Source: UBA5399 sp964592125 | Lineage (GTDB): Bacteria > Bacillota > Clostridia > Christensenellales > Christensenellaceae | DNA: 64,000 bases | Direction of reading: 5' to 3' | Assembly (NCBI GenBank): GCA_964592125.1 | Contig: CAZQBV010000001.1 | Coordinates: 15,694-79,693 of the forward strand | Part shown: positions 6,414 to 15,507 of the stretch, in pieces | How positions within the stretch are numbered: position 1 is the stretch's first letter | Layout: every line of letters begins with the position of its first letter | Translations under genes and position numbers: made by a program | Notes under the pieces: generated by a model | The model's database searches: none | What the model was told of the DNA's origin: nothing | Seen by the model: only the letters and a program-made list of their open reading frames with translations

Positions 6414-8105
6414 ATGAAAAACATGAAAGTTGCTAAAAAACTGGTTGTCGGTTTTACAATTGTTTGCATTATTGCTGCTGCAATAGGTGCTGTTGGTATT
6501 TTCGGCATTTGGAGCGTAAATGATGCCTCAACAAAATTGTACAAGCAAAACACTGCGCCAATGGCGGATATGTCGACAATTTTGGTAGATTTGCAGCGCC
6601 AAAGAATTATTATGCGCGAAATGGTGCTTTATACGGGCGATACGGAAAAACTAGCTGAACTTGATACGCAAAACAAAGCAATTGTTGAGGAATTTGAAGT
6701 AGCGCTAGAGGCGTTTGATGCAACTTTTACCGATGTAGAATCACAAACGTTGTATGATGAAGCCAAGAGTACTTATTATAGCGTATATCAACCAACTATG
6801 GACAAAGTGATGCAAGGCGCCTTGAACGGAGATGACCAGGAAACTTTGCTGTCTTTTGTTTCTGGTGCAACTAGCGATATGGATAAAATGGCCGAAAACT
6901 TTACACAAGTGATGAATAATAAAATAAATCAGGCTGCGGAAGCGGATCAATTTACAACAGATACATTCTATAGGCTATTGATTGTTATTATTGCAGTTAC
7001 CATTGCAGCAATTGTAATTTCTATGTTGCTGGCACTGAATATATCAAAAATGATTAGCAAGCCACTTAACTTTATGAAAGACGTTTTGCAGCAGATTGGA
7101 ACAGAGGGTAACCTTTCATTTTCAGATGAAGTGATGGCACAAGCAAAGGAAATTGCAGATGGAAAAGATGAGGTGGCGCAATCTACAGAAATGCTGGTAG
7201 TTACGTTAGGTAGGTTGATGGCTGTGGGTGATGCGTTGGATCGTGTTGCTGGCGGAGACCTTACCACAGAGCTGGTTCCACTAGGAGACAAGGATACAAT
7301 GGGAGTGGCTTTGGCAAGAATGCTAGGGAACTTGAACCAAATGTTTGGTGACATTAGAACCGTTGCTGTTCAGGTTTCTGCTGGTGCCGGGCAAGTTTCT
7401 CATGGTGCACAGGCCTTGGCAGCTGGTTCCACGCAGCAGGCTACAAGCATACAGGAATTTTCTGATACATTGAGCGAACTGCAGCAAAAAACAGATGACA
7501 ATGTAAAGAATACAGAACGTGCACAAACTGTTACAAGCCAAGCAGAATCCATGGTAAAAGAAAGTATTCAATATATGGGAGAAATGCTGGGAGCGATGAA
7601 AGCCATTGACGAAAGCTCTCAAAGCATCACTAAGATTATAAAAGTAATAGACGATATTGCCTTCCAAACAAATATTTTGGCTTTGAATGCTGCGGTGGAA
7701 GCGGCGCGTGCAGGAACGGCTGGGTTGGGATTTGCAGTGGTGGCAGATGAGGTGCGCAACCTAGCAAGTAAATCTGCAACTGCAGCAAAAGAAACAGCTT
7801 TGCTAATAGAGGGCAGTACCAATAAGGTAACAGAGGGCAACAAAATAGTAGAGATGACCAATGAAAGCTTGGAAGCAGTTGTAAACAATGCGCGAGAGAG
7901 CGTAGAAGTAATTAAAGAAGTAACAGATGCTTCGCATAAGCAGGCCAGAGCCATTGATGAAATTAACACTGGAATAGAGCAAATTTCTATCGTTGTGCAA
8001 TCCAATGCAGCTACATCGCAAGAATCTGCGGCATCTGCGCAAGAGATGTCTGCACAGTCTACAACACTGAATGATATTATACATAGGTTTAAATTGAAAG
8101 AATAA
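6414..8105 (+). CDS. methyl-accepting chemotaxis protein
   Basis: 563 aa. Layout: transmembrane helix 1 at about residues 10-32; a ~150-residue extracytoplasmic helical domain of the four-helix-bundle type; helix 2 at about 186-208; then cytoplasmic HAMP-like sequence. This linker is unusually long and ends in a second HAMP-like unit (GDALDRVAGGDLTTELVPLG). The signalling hairpin includes DDIAFQTNILALNAAVEAARAG and GFAVVADEVRNLA. At the tip AGTAGLGF replaces the common AG[EQ]xG[RK]GF. There is no C-terminal CheR-binding pentapeptide. It senses an unknown ligand and drives CheA-dependent motility. GGAGAG precedes the ATG and a terminator follows, so it is monocistronic. Confidence 0.92.
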   Translation: MKNMKVAKKLVVGFTIVCIIAAAIGAVGIFGIWSVNDASTKLYKQNTAPMADMSTILVDLQRQRIIMREMVLYTGDTEKLAELDTQNKAIVEEFEVALEAFDATFTDVESQTLYDEAKSTYYSVYQPTMDKVMQGALNGDDQETLLSFVSGATSDMDKMAENFTQVMNNKINQAAEADQFTTDTFYRLLIVIIAVTIAAIVISMLLALNISKMISKPLNFMKDVLQQIGTEGNLSFSDEVMAQAKEIADGKDEVAQSTEMLVVTLGRLMAVGDALDRVAGGDLTTELVPLGDKDTMGVALARMLGNLNQMFGDIRTVAVQVSAGAGQVSHGAQALAAGSTQQATSIQEFSDTLSELQQKTDDNVKNTERAQTVTSQAESMVKESIQYMGEMLGAMKAIDESSQSITKIIKVIDDIAFQTNILALNAAVEAARAGTAGLGFAVVADEVRNLASKSATAAKETALLIEGSTNKVTEGNKIVEMTNESLEAVVNNARESVEVIKEVTDASHKQARAIDEINTGIEQISIVVQSNAATSQESAASAQEMSAQSTTLNDIIHRFKLKE

Positions 8106-8130
8106 AAAAAATACTTAACACAAAGAAATG

Positions 8131-8167
8131 CACCTCTTAGCTGCAGTTGTGGTTAAGAGGTGTTTTT
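8131..8167 (+). terminator. rho-independent terminator after the chemoreceptor
   Basis: CACCTCTTA / TAAGAGGTG stem (9 bp) with a 14-nt loop, followed by TTTTT, 26 bp after the stop codon. Confidence 0.85.
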
Positions 8168-8193
8168 ATACGAAAATAGAATAAAAATTTTAA

Positions 8194-8222
8194 TTGACGA
8201 AAATTAGATTTAACGTTAAACT
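8194..8222 (+). promoter_or_regulatory. candidate promoter of the SDR gene
   Basis: TTGACG, 17 bp, TAAACT. The -10 side is covered by the palindrome at 8209-8220, the position expected for a repressor that blocks RNA polymerase. Confidence 0.5.
8209..8220. promoter_or_regulatory. LacI-family operator 1
   Basis: TTTAACGTTAAA is a perfect 12-bp palindrome with the central CG typical of LacI/GalR operators. It is one of three near-identical sites (the others at 10340 and 10475), all flanking a LacI-type regulator gene. Confidence 0.65.
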
Positions 8223-8398
8223 AAAATTGTGAATAAAATAAAAATGCTAGGATACACTCTGTTTACAATCAAATAATGGGAGAGCAAGAATAGATACTTT
8301 CTTGAAGAGTTTATTGGATATTTAGCATAGGACATCCATCTATTATGGTACTGATTCGAAATCAAAAAGCATATTTTTTTGAAAGGGAGATGCATGCA

Positions 8399-9145
8399 AT
8401 GGATTTTACAGGCAGAACTGCTATTGTAACAGGTAGTGCAAAAGGAATTGGGCGGGGTTGTGCGGAGCTGTTGGCACAAAAAGGTGCTAAGGTTGTAGTA
8501 GCCGATATGAACATAGACATGGCCAAGAGTGTTGAAGAAGAGCTTACAAAGGATGGATTCCAAGCAAAAGCGATACAAGTGAATGTGAAACAAGTGGATG
8601 ACATAGAAAAAATGGTTCAGTTCACTTATGACTTATTTGGCTCAGTGGATGTTTTAGTAAACAATGCTGGCATTTTTCACCCCACTGCAATAGAGGACAT
8701 TACTGAGCAAGAGTGGGACAATATGATGGACATTAACTTGAAAAGTGTATTTTTTGCAACGCAAAAGGTATTGCCTTACATGAAAAAGCAAAAATACGGT
8801 AAAATTGTGAATCTTTCTTCGCTTGCCGGCAGAAATGGTGGAATTGCAAATGGTATGGCATACTCTGCTACGAAGGCTGGCATTATTGGCCTAACACGAG
8901 GATTTGCTGCCAGACTAGCCCAGTACAAAATTAATGTAAATGCCGTTGCACCAGGCTCTACAGATACGGGGATTTTGGATGGATTAAGTAAAGCTGCCAT
9001 GGACAACTTGATTGCAAAAATTCCATTGGGGCGTTTTGGAAAAACATGCGAAATAGCGTCTGCGGTTGCATTTCTTTGCTCTGATGAAGCTGCCTTTATT
9101 ACAGGTGCTGTTTTGGATGTAAATGGCGGAATGTACTTCGGCTAA
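8399..9145 (+). CDS. short-chain dehydrogenase/reductase
   Basis: 248 aa from MDFTGRTAIVTG. I prefer the ATG at 8399 (GAAAGGGAG 9 nt upstream) over the longer frame. It is a classical SDR: TGSAKGIGRG nucleotide-binding motif, NNAGIF, catalytic Ser in NLSSLAG, YSATKAG (Tyr-x3-Lys), and a C-terminal FITGAVLDVNGG. It oxidises or reduces a hydroxyl on a small substrate with NAD(P); the fold resembles FabG, 3-hydroxybutyrate and sugar-acid dehydrogenases. A predicted LacI operator overlaps its promoter, tying it to the regulator downstream. In sugar-acid pathways an SDR of this kind is often paired with an FAH-type hydrolase such as the one at 19269. That pairing is inference. Confidence 0.85.
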   Translation: MDFTGRTAIVTGSAKGIGRGCAELLAQKGAKVVVADMNIDMAKSVEEELTKDGFQAKAIQVNVKQVDDIEKMVQFTYDLFGSVDVLVNNAGIFHPTAIEDITEQEWDNMMDINLKSVFFATQKVLPYMKKQKYGKIVNLSSLAGRNGGIANGMAYSATKAGIIGLTRGFAARLAQYKINVNAVAPGSTDTGILDGLSKAAMDNLIAKIPLGRFGKTCEIASAVAFLCSDEAAFITGAVLDVNGGMYFG

Positions 9146-9202
9146 AGGGGCAAGTGATTAAGCCTGTATAAAATATGCTGTAATGTGGATCATTTGGATT
9201 TG

Positions 9203-9231
9203 TTGACTTGATAAAATTTGAATGCTATTAT
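9203..9231 (+). promoter_or_regulatory. sigma-A promoter of the LacI-family regulator gene
   Basis: TTGACT, 17-bp spacer, TATTAT. Its position shows that the upstream in-frame ATG at 9222 lies inside the promoter and is not the start of the regulator. Confidence 0.7.
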
Positions 9232-9269
9232 GCAAAGTAGATACAAAAAACAAGACAAGAGGAATAGAA

Positions 9270-10277
9270 TTGGCAACCAAAAAACCAGTTACTTTAAAAA
9301 CCATAGCAGAACAATTGAATATTTCTGCAACTGCAGTATCCAAGGCATTGCGCGGGGACAGAAGCATTAGTGAGGAAACGGCAAACAAGGTAAAAAAGCT
9401 GGTAGATGAATTGGGCTACAGGCCAAACTCCATTGCAAAAAGCCTTCGCACCAACGAAACAAAAACATTGGGTTTGGTATTTTCGGATTCCACACTGTCT
9501 TTGTTTGCTCCGGTAATTGAAGGTGTGGAACAAGTAGCTTCGGAAAAAGGGTATAGCATTATTCTGGCTGATGCACATGCAAATGTGGAGAAAGAAAAAG
9601 AGGCCATTAGAACACTGGTTTCCCATATGATTGACGGCTTTATGTTGGCAAGTTCTACACTGACTGGAGAAGAACACAGAAGCTTTTTAGATTCATTTGG
9701 CATTCCTTACTTGTTTTTGCTTAGAAAATGTGAATATGAGTCTGGCAACTTTGTTGTGAATGATAATGTTTATGGAACATATCAAATGATCAACCATTTA
9801 ATAAAAACAAATAGCAGAAAAATTCATTTTATCAATCTTTCTAAAAATATTACCACCGCTGCAGAACGAGAGCGTGGTTATTGCGAAGCACTGGAGGCCA
9901 ATGGGATTCCCTATGATGATAACATTGTGTATCATGTAAACCCCAGTTACGATGAGGGGTATCATCAAATGTCGCATATTTTGGATGCTGGTGACCCTGT
10001 GGAGACTGTATTTTGCGGTTGTGATATGATTGCGGTGGGGGCAATGAGCAGTATAATTGAAAAGGGATATAAAATACCCGAGGATATTCGCCTGGCATCC
10101 TATGACGATATTGAATTTGCAAAGTATCTTCGTGTGCCGCTTACCACGGTTCGGCAGCCTAAATACAGAATTGGTGAGCTGGGTGCTCAAATGTTGATTG
10201 AGAAAATTACCGAAGATAAAGACCTTCATGTAGACATTGTTTTAAAACCGGAACTGGTGCTTCGAGAATCTACTTGA
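9270..10277 (+). CDS. LacI-family transcriptional regulator
   Basis: 335 aa. The start is a TTG at 9270 with AAGAGGAA upstream; the longer frame begins within the -10 region. The N-terminal HTH and hinge are clear: VTLKTIAEQLNISATAVSKA, then SEETANKVKKLVDELGYRPN. The rest is a periplasmic-binding-protein-like sensor (TLGLVFSD..., VFCGCDMIAVGAM, and a C-terminal TTVRQPKYRIGELGAQML). It probably binds a sugar or sugar-acid metabolite and represses the flanking catabolic genes through the TTTAWCGWTAAA sites at 8209, 10340 and 10475. Its own promoter has no such site. Confidence 0.9.
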   Translation: MATKKPVTLKTIAEQLNISATAVSKALRGDRSISEETANKVKKLVDELGYRPNSIAKSLRTNETKTLGLVFSDSTLSLFAPVIEGVEQVASEKGYSIILADAHANVEKEKEAIRTLVSHMIDGFMLASSTLTGEEHRSFLDSFGIPYLFLLRKCEYESGNFVVNDNVYGTYQMINHLIKTNSRKIHFINLSKNITTAAERERGYCEALEANGIPYDDNIVYHVNPSYDEGYHQMSHILDAGDPVETVFCGCDMIAVGAMSSIIEKGYKIPEDIRLASYDDIEFAKYLRVPLTTVRQPKYRIGELGAQMLIEKITEDKDLHVDIVLKPELVLREST

Positions 10278-10307
10278 TATATTTTTTATTTAAATATAAG
10301 TTTTGTA

Positions 10308-10336
10308 TTGACTTTAGACAGAATTCCGTTTAAAAT
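10308..10336 (+). promoter_or_regulatory. sigma-A promoter of the catabolic operon
   Basis: TTGACT, 17 bp, TAAAAT. The predicted start point near 10343 falls inside the operator at 10340-10351. It would drive the operon that begins with the MBL-fold gene. Confidence 0.7.
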
Positions 10337-10339
10337 TAA

Positions 10340-10351
10340 TTTATCGATAAA
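10340..10351. promoter_or_regulatory. LacI-family operator 2
   Basis: TTTATCGATAAA is a perfect 12-bp palindrome covering the predicted transcription start of the catabolic operon. Confidence 0.65.
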
Positions 10352-10474
10352 CTAGGTATGAAGCAAGACTAGAACAATAGCACTACAGGAAGCAAGCCTA
10401 TAACACAAACGCTAATGATTGAAAATTAAATAAGTAATTTCTAATAACGAAAAAATATTTTTTTAGGCATTTAG

Positions 10475-10486
10475 TTTAACGATAAA
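10475..10486. promoter_or_regulatory. LacI-family operator 3
   Basis: TTTAACGATAAA has one mismatch from a perfect palindrome and is a hybrid of sites 1 and 2. Its centre is 135 bp from that of site 2, so DNA looping between the two by one repressor tetramer is possible. Confidence 0.55.
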
Positions 10487-10512
10487 TTAAAATGCCGGAA
10501 AGAAGGAAGCAA

Positions 10513-11277
10513 ATGAACCAATTTAAGTTTTTAGGATTTTCCACGTTTCTAATTACAACTGATGATGGAACAACAATCTTAATAGACCCGTATCTGGACG
10601 ATAACGATAAGGCGCCGTTAAAATCGGCAGATTTGCCAAAAATTGATTTGATTCTTTTAAGCCACGGAGCCTTTGACCATATGCAGGATGCACCCAAAAT
10701 TATTGCACGCGACAATTGCAAAGTAATTTGTGGTGGCGAAACAATGAACTTGTTAATTGACAGGGGCGTGCCCAAAGAGTTGATTACGCAAACAGTGTGG
10801 GGGCTAACTGTGCGAGAGTGCGGGATTACCGTGCGGCCCGTGGTAAGCATGCACCGTTCTTCTGTTCGCCTAGCCGATGGTACGGCTTTAGATGGGTTTG
10901 CGCTGGGCTTTATCATTTATCTGCCAGATGGCACACGTGTTTACAACGCCAGTGATACGGCGTTGTTTTCAGACATGAAACTGATAGGGGAGCTTCATCG
11001 CCCACAGGTAGGACTAATGAATGTGACAATAGAAAACTGCTTCGACTTCCTTCCGGAGTTTTTAACTGGTGAGATGACCCCATACGAAGCTGCTTTGGCA
11101 AGCAAATGGTTGGGGTTGGAGTATGCAGTGGCATGTCACTATTCCGACCGTAACAATAGCGATATTGATGAATTTGCAAAAGCACTGGATGACATGAAAG
11201 ATAGATATGGCAATGGATCGCCTGTACCCGTAATTATGAACCCGGGCGAAACATTTACCTATCCTGTACAGAAATAA
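10513..11277 (+). CDS. MBL-fold metal-dependent hydrolase
   Basis: 254 aa from MNQFKFLGFSTF. The ATG at 10513 has AAGAAGG 6-7 nt upstream. Metallo-beta-lactamase fold: ILIDPYLDD, then a metal site written SHGAFDHM (the family's HxHxDH with the second His lost), a VSMHRSS region, NASDTALFSDM, and a late CHYSD. It is closest in style to UlaG and the UPF0173 group, which open lactones or hydrolyse phosphoesters. First gene of the presumed operon, so it may open a sugar-acid lactone. That role is a guess from context. Confidence 0.75.
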   Translation: MNQFKFLGFSTFLITTDDGTTILIDPYLDDNDKAPLKSADLPKIDLILLSHGAFDHMQDAPKIIARDNCKVICGGETMNLLIDRGVPKELITQTVWGLTVRECGITVRPVVSMHRSSVRLADGTALDGFALGFIIYLPDGTRVYNASDTALFSDMKLIGELHRPQVGLMNVTIENCFDFLPEFLTGEMTPYEAALASKWLGLEYAVACHYSDRNNSDIDEFAKALDDMKDRYGNGSPVPVIMNPGETFTYPVQK

Positions 11278-11297
11278 AATTAGAAGGAGATATAGCA

Positions 11298-12191
11298 ATG
11301 TCAAAAGTTGGATTTGTTGGATTGGGAATCATGGGCAAGCCCATGGCAAAAAATTTGTTAAAAGCCGGATATGACCTGGTGGTGTTTGATGTGGTAGAAG
11401 ACGCGGTGAAAGAACTTGCCAGTGCTGGCGCATCAACAGCAAAAAATATTGCTGATGTAGCTGGGCAGGCAGATGTGATTGTAACAATGCTGCCAAACTC
11501 GCCGCATGTGAAAGAAGTGATACTGGGAGAAGGCGGTGTGCTTTCCAGCGCGAAAAGCGGCACCATTGTTGTGGATATGAGCTCTATTTCCCCCATAGCC
11601 AGCAAAGAAATTGCAGCAGAATGCGAGAAAAAGGGCGTGATTTTACTGGATTGCCCAGTGTCTGGTGGGGAACCAAAGGCAGTGGAAGGTACATTGGCAA
11701 TTATGGTAGGTGGAGATGAAGCGGCATTTGAAAAGGTAAAAGACATGCTGCTGAAAATGGGTTCCTCGGCAGTTCATGTAGGTGAAGTGGGCAGCGGTAA
11801 TGTAACCAAGCTGGCCAACCAAATCATTGTTGCACTCAACATTTCGGCCATGAGCGAAGCAATGGTGTTGGCCACCAAATGCGGTGTAGACCCAGAAAAA
11901 GTATATCAGGCAATTCGGGGAGGTTTAGCGGGCAGCACGGTGTTGGATGCGAAAATGCCCATGGTATTGGATGGCAACTTTAACCCGGGCTTTCGTATAG
12001 AGTTGCATATCAAAGATTTGCAAAATGCATTGGATGCAGCGCATTCGGTAAACTCGCCCATTCCGCTAACGGCAAATGTAATGGAAGTTATGCAAGGGCT
12101 TAAAGTAGCGGGTATGCAAGCCTGTGACCACGACGCCATTATTCGCCACTATGAAAACTTGGCGGGCGTGGAAGTGCGCAAACAAAAGTAA
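11298..12191 (+). CDS. garR: 2-hydroxy-3-oxopropionate (tartronate semialdehyde) reductase
   Basis: 297 aa, member of the beta-hydroxyacid dehydrogenase family. It reduces tartronate semialdehyde to D-glycerate with NAD(P)H. The N-terminal Rossmann motif is GFVGLGIMGKPMAKNLLKAG. The substrate motif is DCPVSGGEPKAVEGTLAIMV. The catalytic Lys lies in GSGNVTKLANQIIVALN. The C-terminal half (IRGGLAGSTVLDAKMP, FRIELHIKDLQNALD) matches what I know of GarR/GlxR closely, more so than 3-hydroxyisobutyrate dehydrogenase. AGAAGGAGATA precedes the ATG. The product is the substrate of the glycerate kinase at 18109 in the same locus. Confidence 0.9.
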   Translation: MSKVGFVGLGIMGKPMAKNLLKAGYDLVVFDVVEDAVKELASAGASTAKNIADVAGQADVIVTMLPNSPHVKEVILGEGGVLSSAKSGTIVVDMSSISPIASKEIAAECEKKGVILLDCPVSGGEPKAVEGTLAIMVGGDEAAFEKVKDMLLKMGSSAVHVGEVGSGNVTKLANQIIVALNISAMSEAMVLATKCGVDPEKVYQAIRGGLAGSTVLDAKMPMVLDGNFNPGFRIELHIKDLQNALDAAHSVNSPIPLTANVMEVMQGLKVAGMQACDHDAIIRHYENLAGVEVRKQK

Positions 12192-12226
12192 ACTAAGTTA
12201 GAATTATAATAAACGAGGTAATTATC

Positions 12227-13273
12227 ATGGATAAAAAAACCAAAGAGTATATCAAAAAGGCGTTGCCTGCAATGACAGACTTGGTTGCGCCGGATGATCT
12301 TTCTCTGGAACAGCAAAAACACATGTTTCATCAAATGTGCTTGATTCGGGAATTCGATTCTCAGGTCAAAACGCTTTGGATGAAAAACGAAATTTATGGC
12401 TTGGCACATTCCTATGTGGGTGCAGAAGCAATTGCAGTGGGTGCATGTGCCAACCTAAAAAAGACAGACTACATTTCCTCTACACATAGAGGGCATGGCC
12501 ACACACTGGCAAAAGGTGCCGACATTCGCGCGATGATGGCAGAGCTTCACGGAAAATATGAGGGACTGAACCGTGGTAAAGGTGGTTCTATGCATATTGC
12601 CGATGTGGATACAGGTATGCTGGGAGCAACCGGTATTGTAGGAAGCGGTATGCCTTTGGCGTTGGGTGCAGCGCTTTCCGCACACGTTTTGAAAAACAAT
12701 GGGGTTACAATTTGTTTCCATGGCGATGGTGGTACCAACCAAGGCGTTTGGCACGAGTCTATCAACATGGCGGCAGCTTGGAATTTACCCGCAATTTTCT
12801 TGATTGAAAACAACCAGTATGCCATTGCAACCAAGATTGGCTGGGTGGCCAAAGAAACCGACCTTTACAAACGAGCCATTGGCTACGGTATAGAGGGTGT
12901 ACAGATTGATGGTTTCAATGTATTTGAAGTATACAAAGCTGTGAAAAAAGCAGTGGCAAAAGCCAGAGAAGGTGGCGGCCCTACCTTAATAGAAGCACGT
13001 TATATTCGTCTGTTGGGTCACTTTGTTGCGGATGATCAGTGGTACAGAGATCTGGAGACAGACAATGTATTTTGGGAGTATGAGCCTATCAAACGCATGA
13101 AAGAATACTTTATTGCAAACAAGCTAATGACAGAAAAAGAAGTGGATGCCTTGCAGCAAGATGCAATTGATATCATTGCAGATTCCATCAACTACGCTCA
13201 AAACGAATGCACAGAGCCACCGGTAGAAACGCTTTATGATGATATCTACGCTGATGGCGAAGTCATTGTTTGA
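12227..13273 (+). CDS. TPP-dependent dehydrogenase E1 component, alpha subunit (pyruvate/acetoin type)
   Basis: 348 aa. The thiamine diphosphate motif GDGGTNQGVWHESINMAAAW runs to the IENNQYA segment. THRGHGH and GKGGSMHI mark the active-site loop of the E1alpha/AcoA group. With the next gene it forms the alpha2beta2 E1 enzyme, which decarboxylates a 2-oxoacid or cleaves an alpha-hydroxyketone such as acetoin and passes the acyl unit to lipoyl-E2. It is the first of four consecutive complex genes. The substrate is not settled by sequence; acetoin-type is favoured by the AcoA-like motifs. Confidence 0.88.
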   Translation: MDKKTKEYIKKALPAMTDLVAPDDLSLEQQKHMFHQMCLIREFDSQVKTLWMKNEIYGLAHSYVGAEAIAVGACANLKKTDYISSTHRGHGHTLAKGADIRAMMAELHGKYEGLNRGKGGSMHIADVDTGMLGATGIVGSGMPLALGAALSAHVLKNNGVTICFHGDGGTNQGVWHESINMAAAWNLPAIFLIENNQYAIATKIGWVAKETDLYKRAIGYGIEGVQIDGFNVFEVYKAVKKAVAKAREGGGPTLIEARYIRLLGHFVADDQWYRDLETDNVFWEYEPIKRMKEYFIANKLMTEKEVDALQQDAIDIIADSINYAQNECTEPPVETLYDDIYADGEVIV

Positions 13274-13290
13274 TCTGGAGGAAATATAAA

Positions 13291-14283
13291 ATGGCGGAAA
13301 TTACAGTAAGACAAGCATTGAATGATGCTTTTAAAGAAGAAATGGCAATAGACCCAACCATAGTAATGCTGGGTTGTGATATCGGTGTGCGTGGTGGCCC
13401 ATTTGGCATTACGCTGGATCTTATGAACATGTTTGGAAAAGACAGAGTGATAGACACACCCATCTCCGAGTCATCCTTTGTGGGTGCAGGTGTAGGTGCG
13501 GCGGCTACCGGCCTTCGGCCTGTGGTAGAAGTGCTCTATTCCGATTGGATTACATTGGGTATGGATCAGCTGGTAAATATGGCTGCAAAAATGCGCTATA
13601 TGTTTGGTGGGAAAGTGCATATGCCACTTGTGGTGCGCGCTCCGTTTGGTGCGGGTGGCGGCATCGCGGCACAGCACTCTCAGTCCTTTGAAGCATGGTT
13701 TAACCATGTGCCCGGGTTCAAAGTGGTTGCGCCCATAGAGCCGTATGATATTAAAGGTATGATGAAGAGTGCAATTCGCGATGACAACCCCGTTATTTTC
13801 TTTGAGCACAAAAGAAGCTACCAGCATAAAGGCGAAGTGCCGGAGGGTGCGGAAGGCGAAAACTATACAGTGCCATTTGGCAAAGCAGCAATACGCCGCG
13901 AGGGCAGCGATGTAACCATAGTGGCCTATTCCATGATGGCACTGCATGCAAAAGAAGCAGCGGCAGAGCTGGAGAAGGAAGGCATCTCCTGCGAAGTCAT
14001 CGACTTGATTTCTTTATTGCCGTTGGATTACGAAACAGTGATGAACTCTGTTGCGAAAACAAATCGCGTGGTGGTTTGCCAAGAGGCAAATATTCGTGGC
14101 GGCATGGCAGGCGACATAGTTGCGGAAATTATAGACCGCGGTTTTGATCTTTTAGACGCTCCGCCCATTCGTGTGGGTGCGTTGAATGTGCCCATGCCAT
14201 ACAACAAAGGTTTGGAAGAAATTTGCATTCCCGGCAAACAAAAAATTATAGATGCGGTGCACACAGCGCTTAGCAACAAATAA
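13291..14283 (+). CDS. TPP-dependent dehydrogenase E1 component, beta subunit (pyruvate/acetoin type)
   Basis: 330 aa starting MAEITVRQALNDAFKEEM. The ATG at 13291 follows TGGAGGAAA, which overrules the TTG seven codons upstream. Family motifs: GGPFGITLDL, DTPISESSFVGAGVGAA, the APFGAGGGIAAQHSQSFEAW active-site region, and a transketolase C-terminal domain with VVVCQEANIRGGMAGDI. It pairs with E1alpha, whose stop lies only 17 bp upstream. It provides half of each TPP site and the contact surface for E2. Confidence 0.9.
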   Translation: MAEITVRQALNDAFKEEMAIDPTIVMLGCDIGVRGGPFGITLDLMNMFGKDRVIDTPISESSFVGAGVGAAATGLRPVVEVLYSDWITLGMDQLVNMAAKMRYMFGGKVHMPLVVRAPFGAGGGIAAQHSQSFEAWFNHVPGFKVVAPIEPYDIKGMMKSAIRDDNPVIFFEHKRSYQHKGEVPEGAEGENYTVPFGKAAIRREGSDVTIVAYSMMALHAKEAAAELEKEGISCEVIDLISLLPLDYETVMNSVAKTNRVVVCQEANIRGGMAGDIVAEIIDRGFDLLDAPPIRVGALNVPMPYNKGLEEICIPGKQKIIDAVHTALSNK

Positions 14284-14297
14284 GGAGGCAGCAAGTC

Positions 14298-15494
14298 ATG
14301 GCAAGAAAAATGGCTTTACCTAAAATAGGTGTAAACATGACCGAAGCCACTGTAGCAAAATGGTTGGTAAAGGTGGGCGATACTGTAGCAGATGGTGATG
14401 CTATCATAGAGGCGGAAACAGATAAATCCACACAGGAAATATACGCTACCGATTCCGGTATTGTGGGTGCACTGCTGGTGGAAGAAGGGGACACAGTGCC
14501 CTGCTATGCAGATATCATTGTGTTTTTGGATGAGGGCGAAACCTATAAGGCTGAGGAGAGTGCAAAGCCAGCTGCAGAGGCAGCGCCAGTAGCAGTTGCG
14601 GCTCCGATTGCAGCACCTGTGGCAGCAGCGGTTATAGTTGCGCCCGCGGTATCCACTGGTGCTCGCGTGCGCGTATCCCCATTGGCAAAGAAAATTGCAC
14701 AGGACAATGGCATTGATTACCGTATGGTTGCCCCGGGCGTGCCCGGCGGACGTATTGTGAAGGCGGATGTGCTTGCCTTCCTGCAAGGTGGCGGCATGGC
14801 TGGTGCGCAACTGGGCGAGATATTGGAAACCATTCCCATGTCTGCAACCAGAAAAACAATTGCGGCACGCATGAGCGAAAGCAACCTGCAAAAGCCTTGC
14901 GCGGCACTGACTACAACTGCGGATGCAACTGCAATTCTGGCCTTGCGCAAGCGCTATAAAGACAAGGGAATTAAGCTGAGCCTAGATGCGATTCTGGCAA
15001 AGATTGCGGCAAAAACATTAACAGAGCATCGCAATATAAACTCTGTGCTGGAAGGTAACAATATACTGATTAAGCGCAGCATCAATATTGGTGTGGCAGT
15101 GGATACAGACAAAGGGCTGACAGTTCCCGTGATTAAAAATGTGGATCAAAAAAGTCTTGCAGAAGTGGGCGAGAGCCTTACGGATATGGCGATGGATGCA
15201 AAATGCGGTTCGCTTTCTATGGATAACATGAGCGGTGGCACATTTACTATTACCAATTTGGGTATGTTTGGTGTGGAGCAGTTCAGCGCTGTGATCAATC
15301 CGCCGGAATGCTGCATACTGGCAGTGGGCGCGGTGAAGCAAACCTTTGTTCCGGACGAAAACGGACAGCCCAAGCTTACCAGCGTGTTCCAAATGACACT
15401 CAGCTTTGACCATCGCATTGTGGATGGGGCACCGGCGGCCAGATTCCTGCATGATTTTAAGGAATATGTGGAAATGCCGGAACTGATGATTTGA
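14298..15494 (+). CDS. dihydrolipoamide acyltransferase, E2 component
   Basis: 398 aa, start ATG with AAGGAGG 11 nt upstream. Domains in order: one lipoyl domain (lipoylated Lys43 in EAETDKSTQEI), an Ala/Pro/Val-rich flexible linker of about 35 residues, a peripheral subunit-binding domain (VRVSPLAKKIAQDNGI to GGRIVKADVLAFL), and the catalytic acyltransferase domain ending in LSFDHRIVDGAPAARFLHDF with the active-site His and Asp. It forms the core of the complex and transfers the acyl group to CoA. The single lipoyl domain is normal for Gram-positive PDH or Aco complexes. Confidence 0.92.
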   Translation: MARKMALPKIGVNMTEATVAKWLVKVGDTVADGDAIIEAETDKSTQEIYATDSGIVGALLVEEGDTVPCYADIIVFLDEGETYKAEESAKPAAEAAPVAVAAPIAAPVAAAVIVAPAVSTGARVRVSPLAKKIAQDNGIDYRMVAPGVPGGRIVKADVLAFLQGGGMAGAQLGEILETIPMSATRKTIAARMSESNLQKPCAALTTTADATAILALRKRYKDKGIKLSLDAILAKIAAKTLTEHRNINSVLEGNNILIKRSINIGVAVDTDKGLTVPVIKNVDQKSLAEVGESLTDMAMDAKCGSLSMDNMSGGTFTITNLGMFGVEQFSAVINPPECCILAVGAVKQTFVPDENGQPKLTSVFQMTLSFDHRIVDGAPAARFLHDFKEYVEMPELMI

Positions 15495-15507
15495 GTGGGG
15501 CAAAGAT

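Noticed and set aside
9222..9269. Upstream ATG start for the LacI-family regulator
   Set aside because: It lies in the spacer of a good promoter (TTGACT-17-TATTAT), so it would not be transcribed with the gene.
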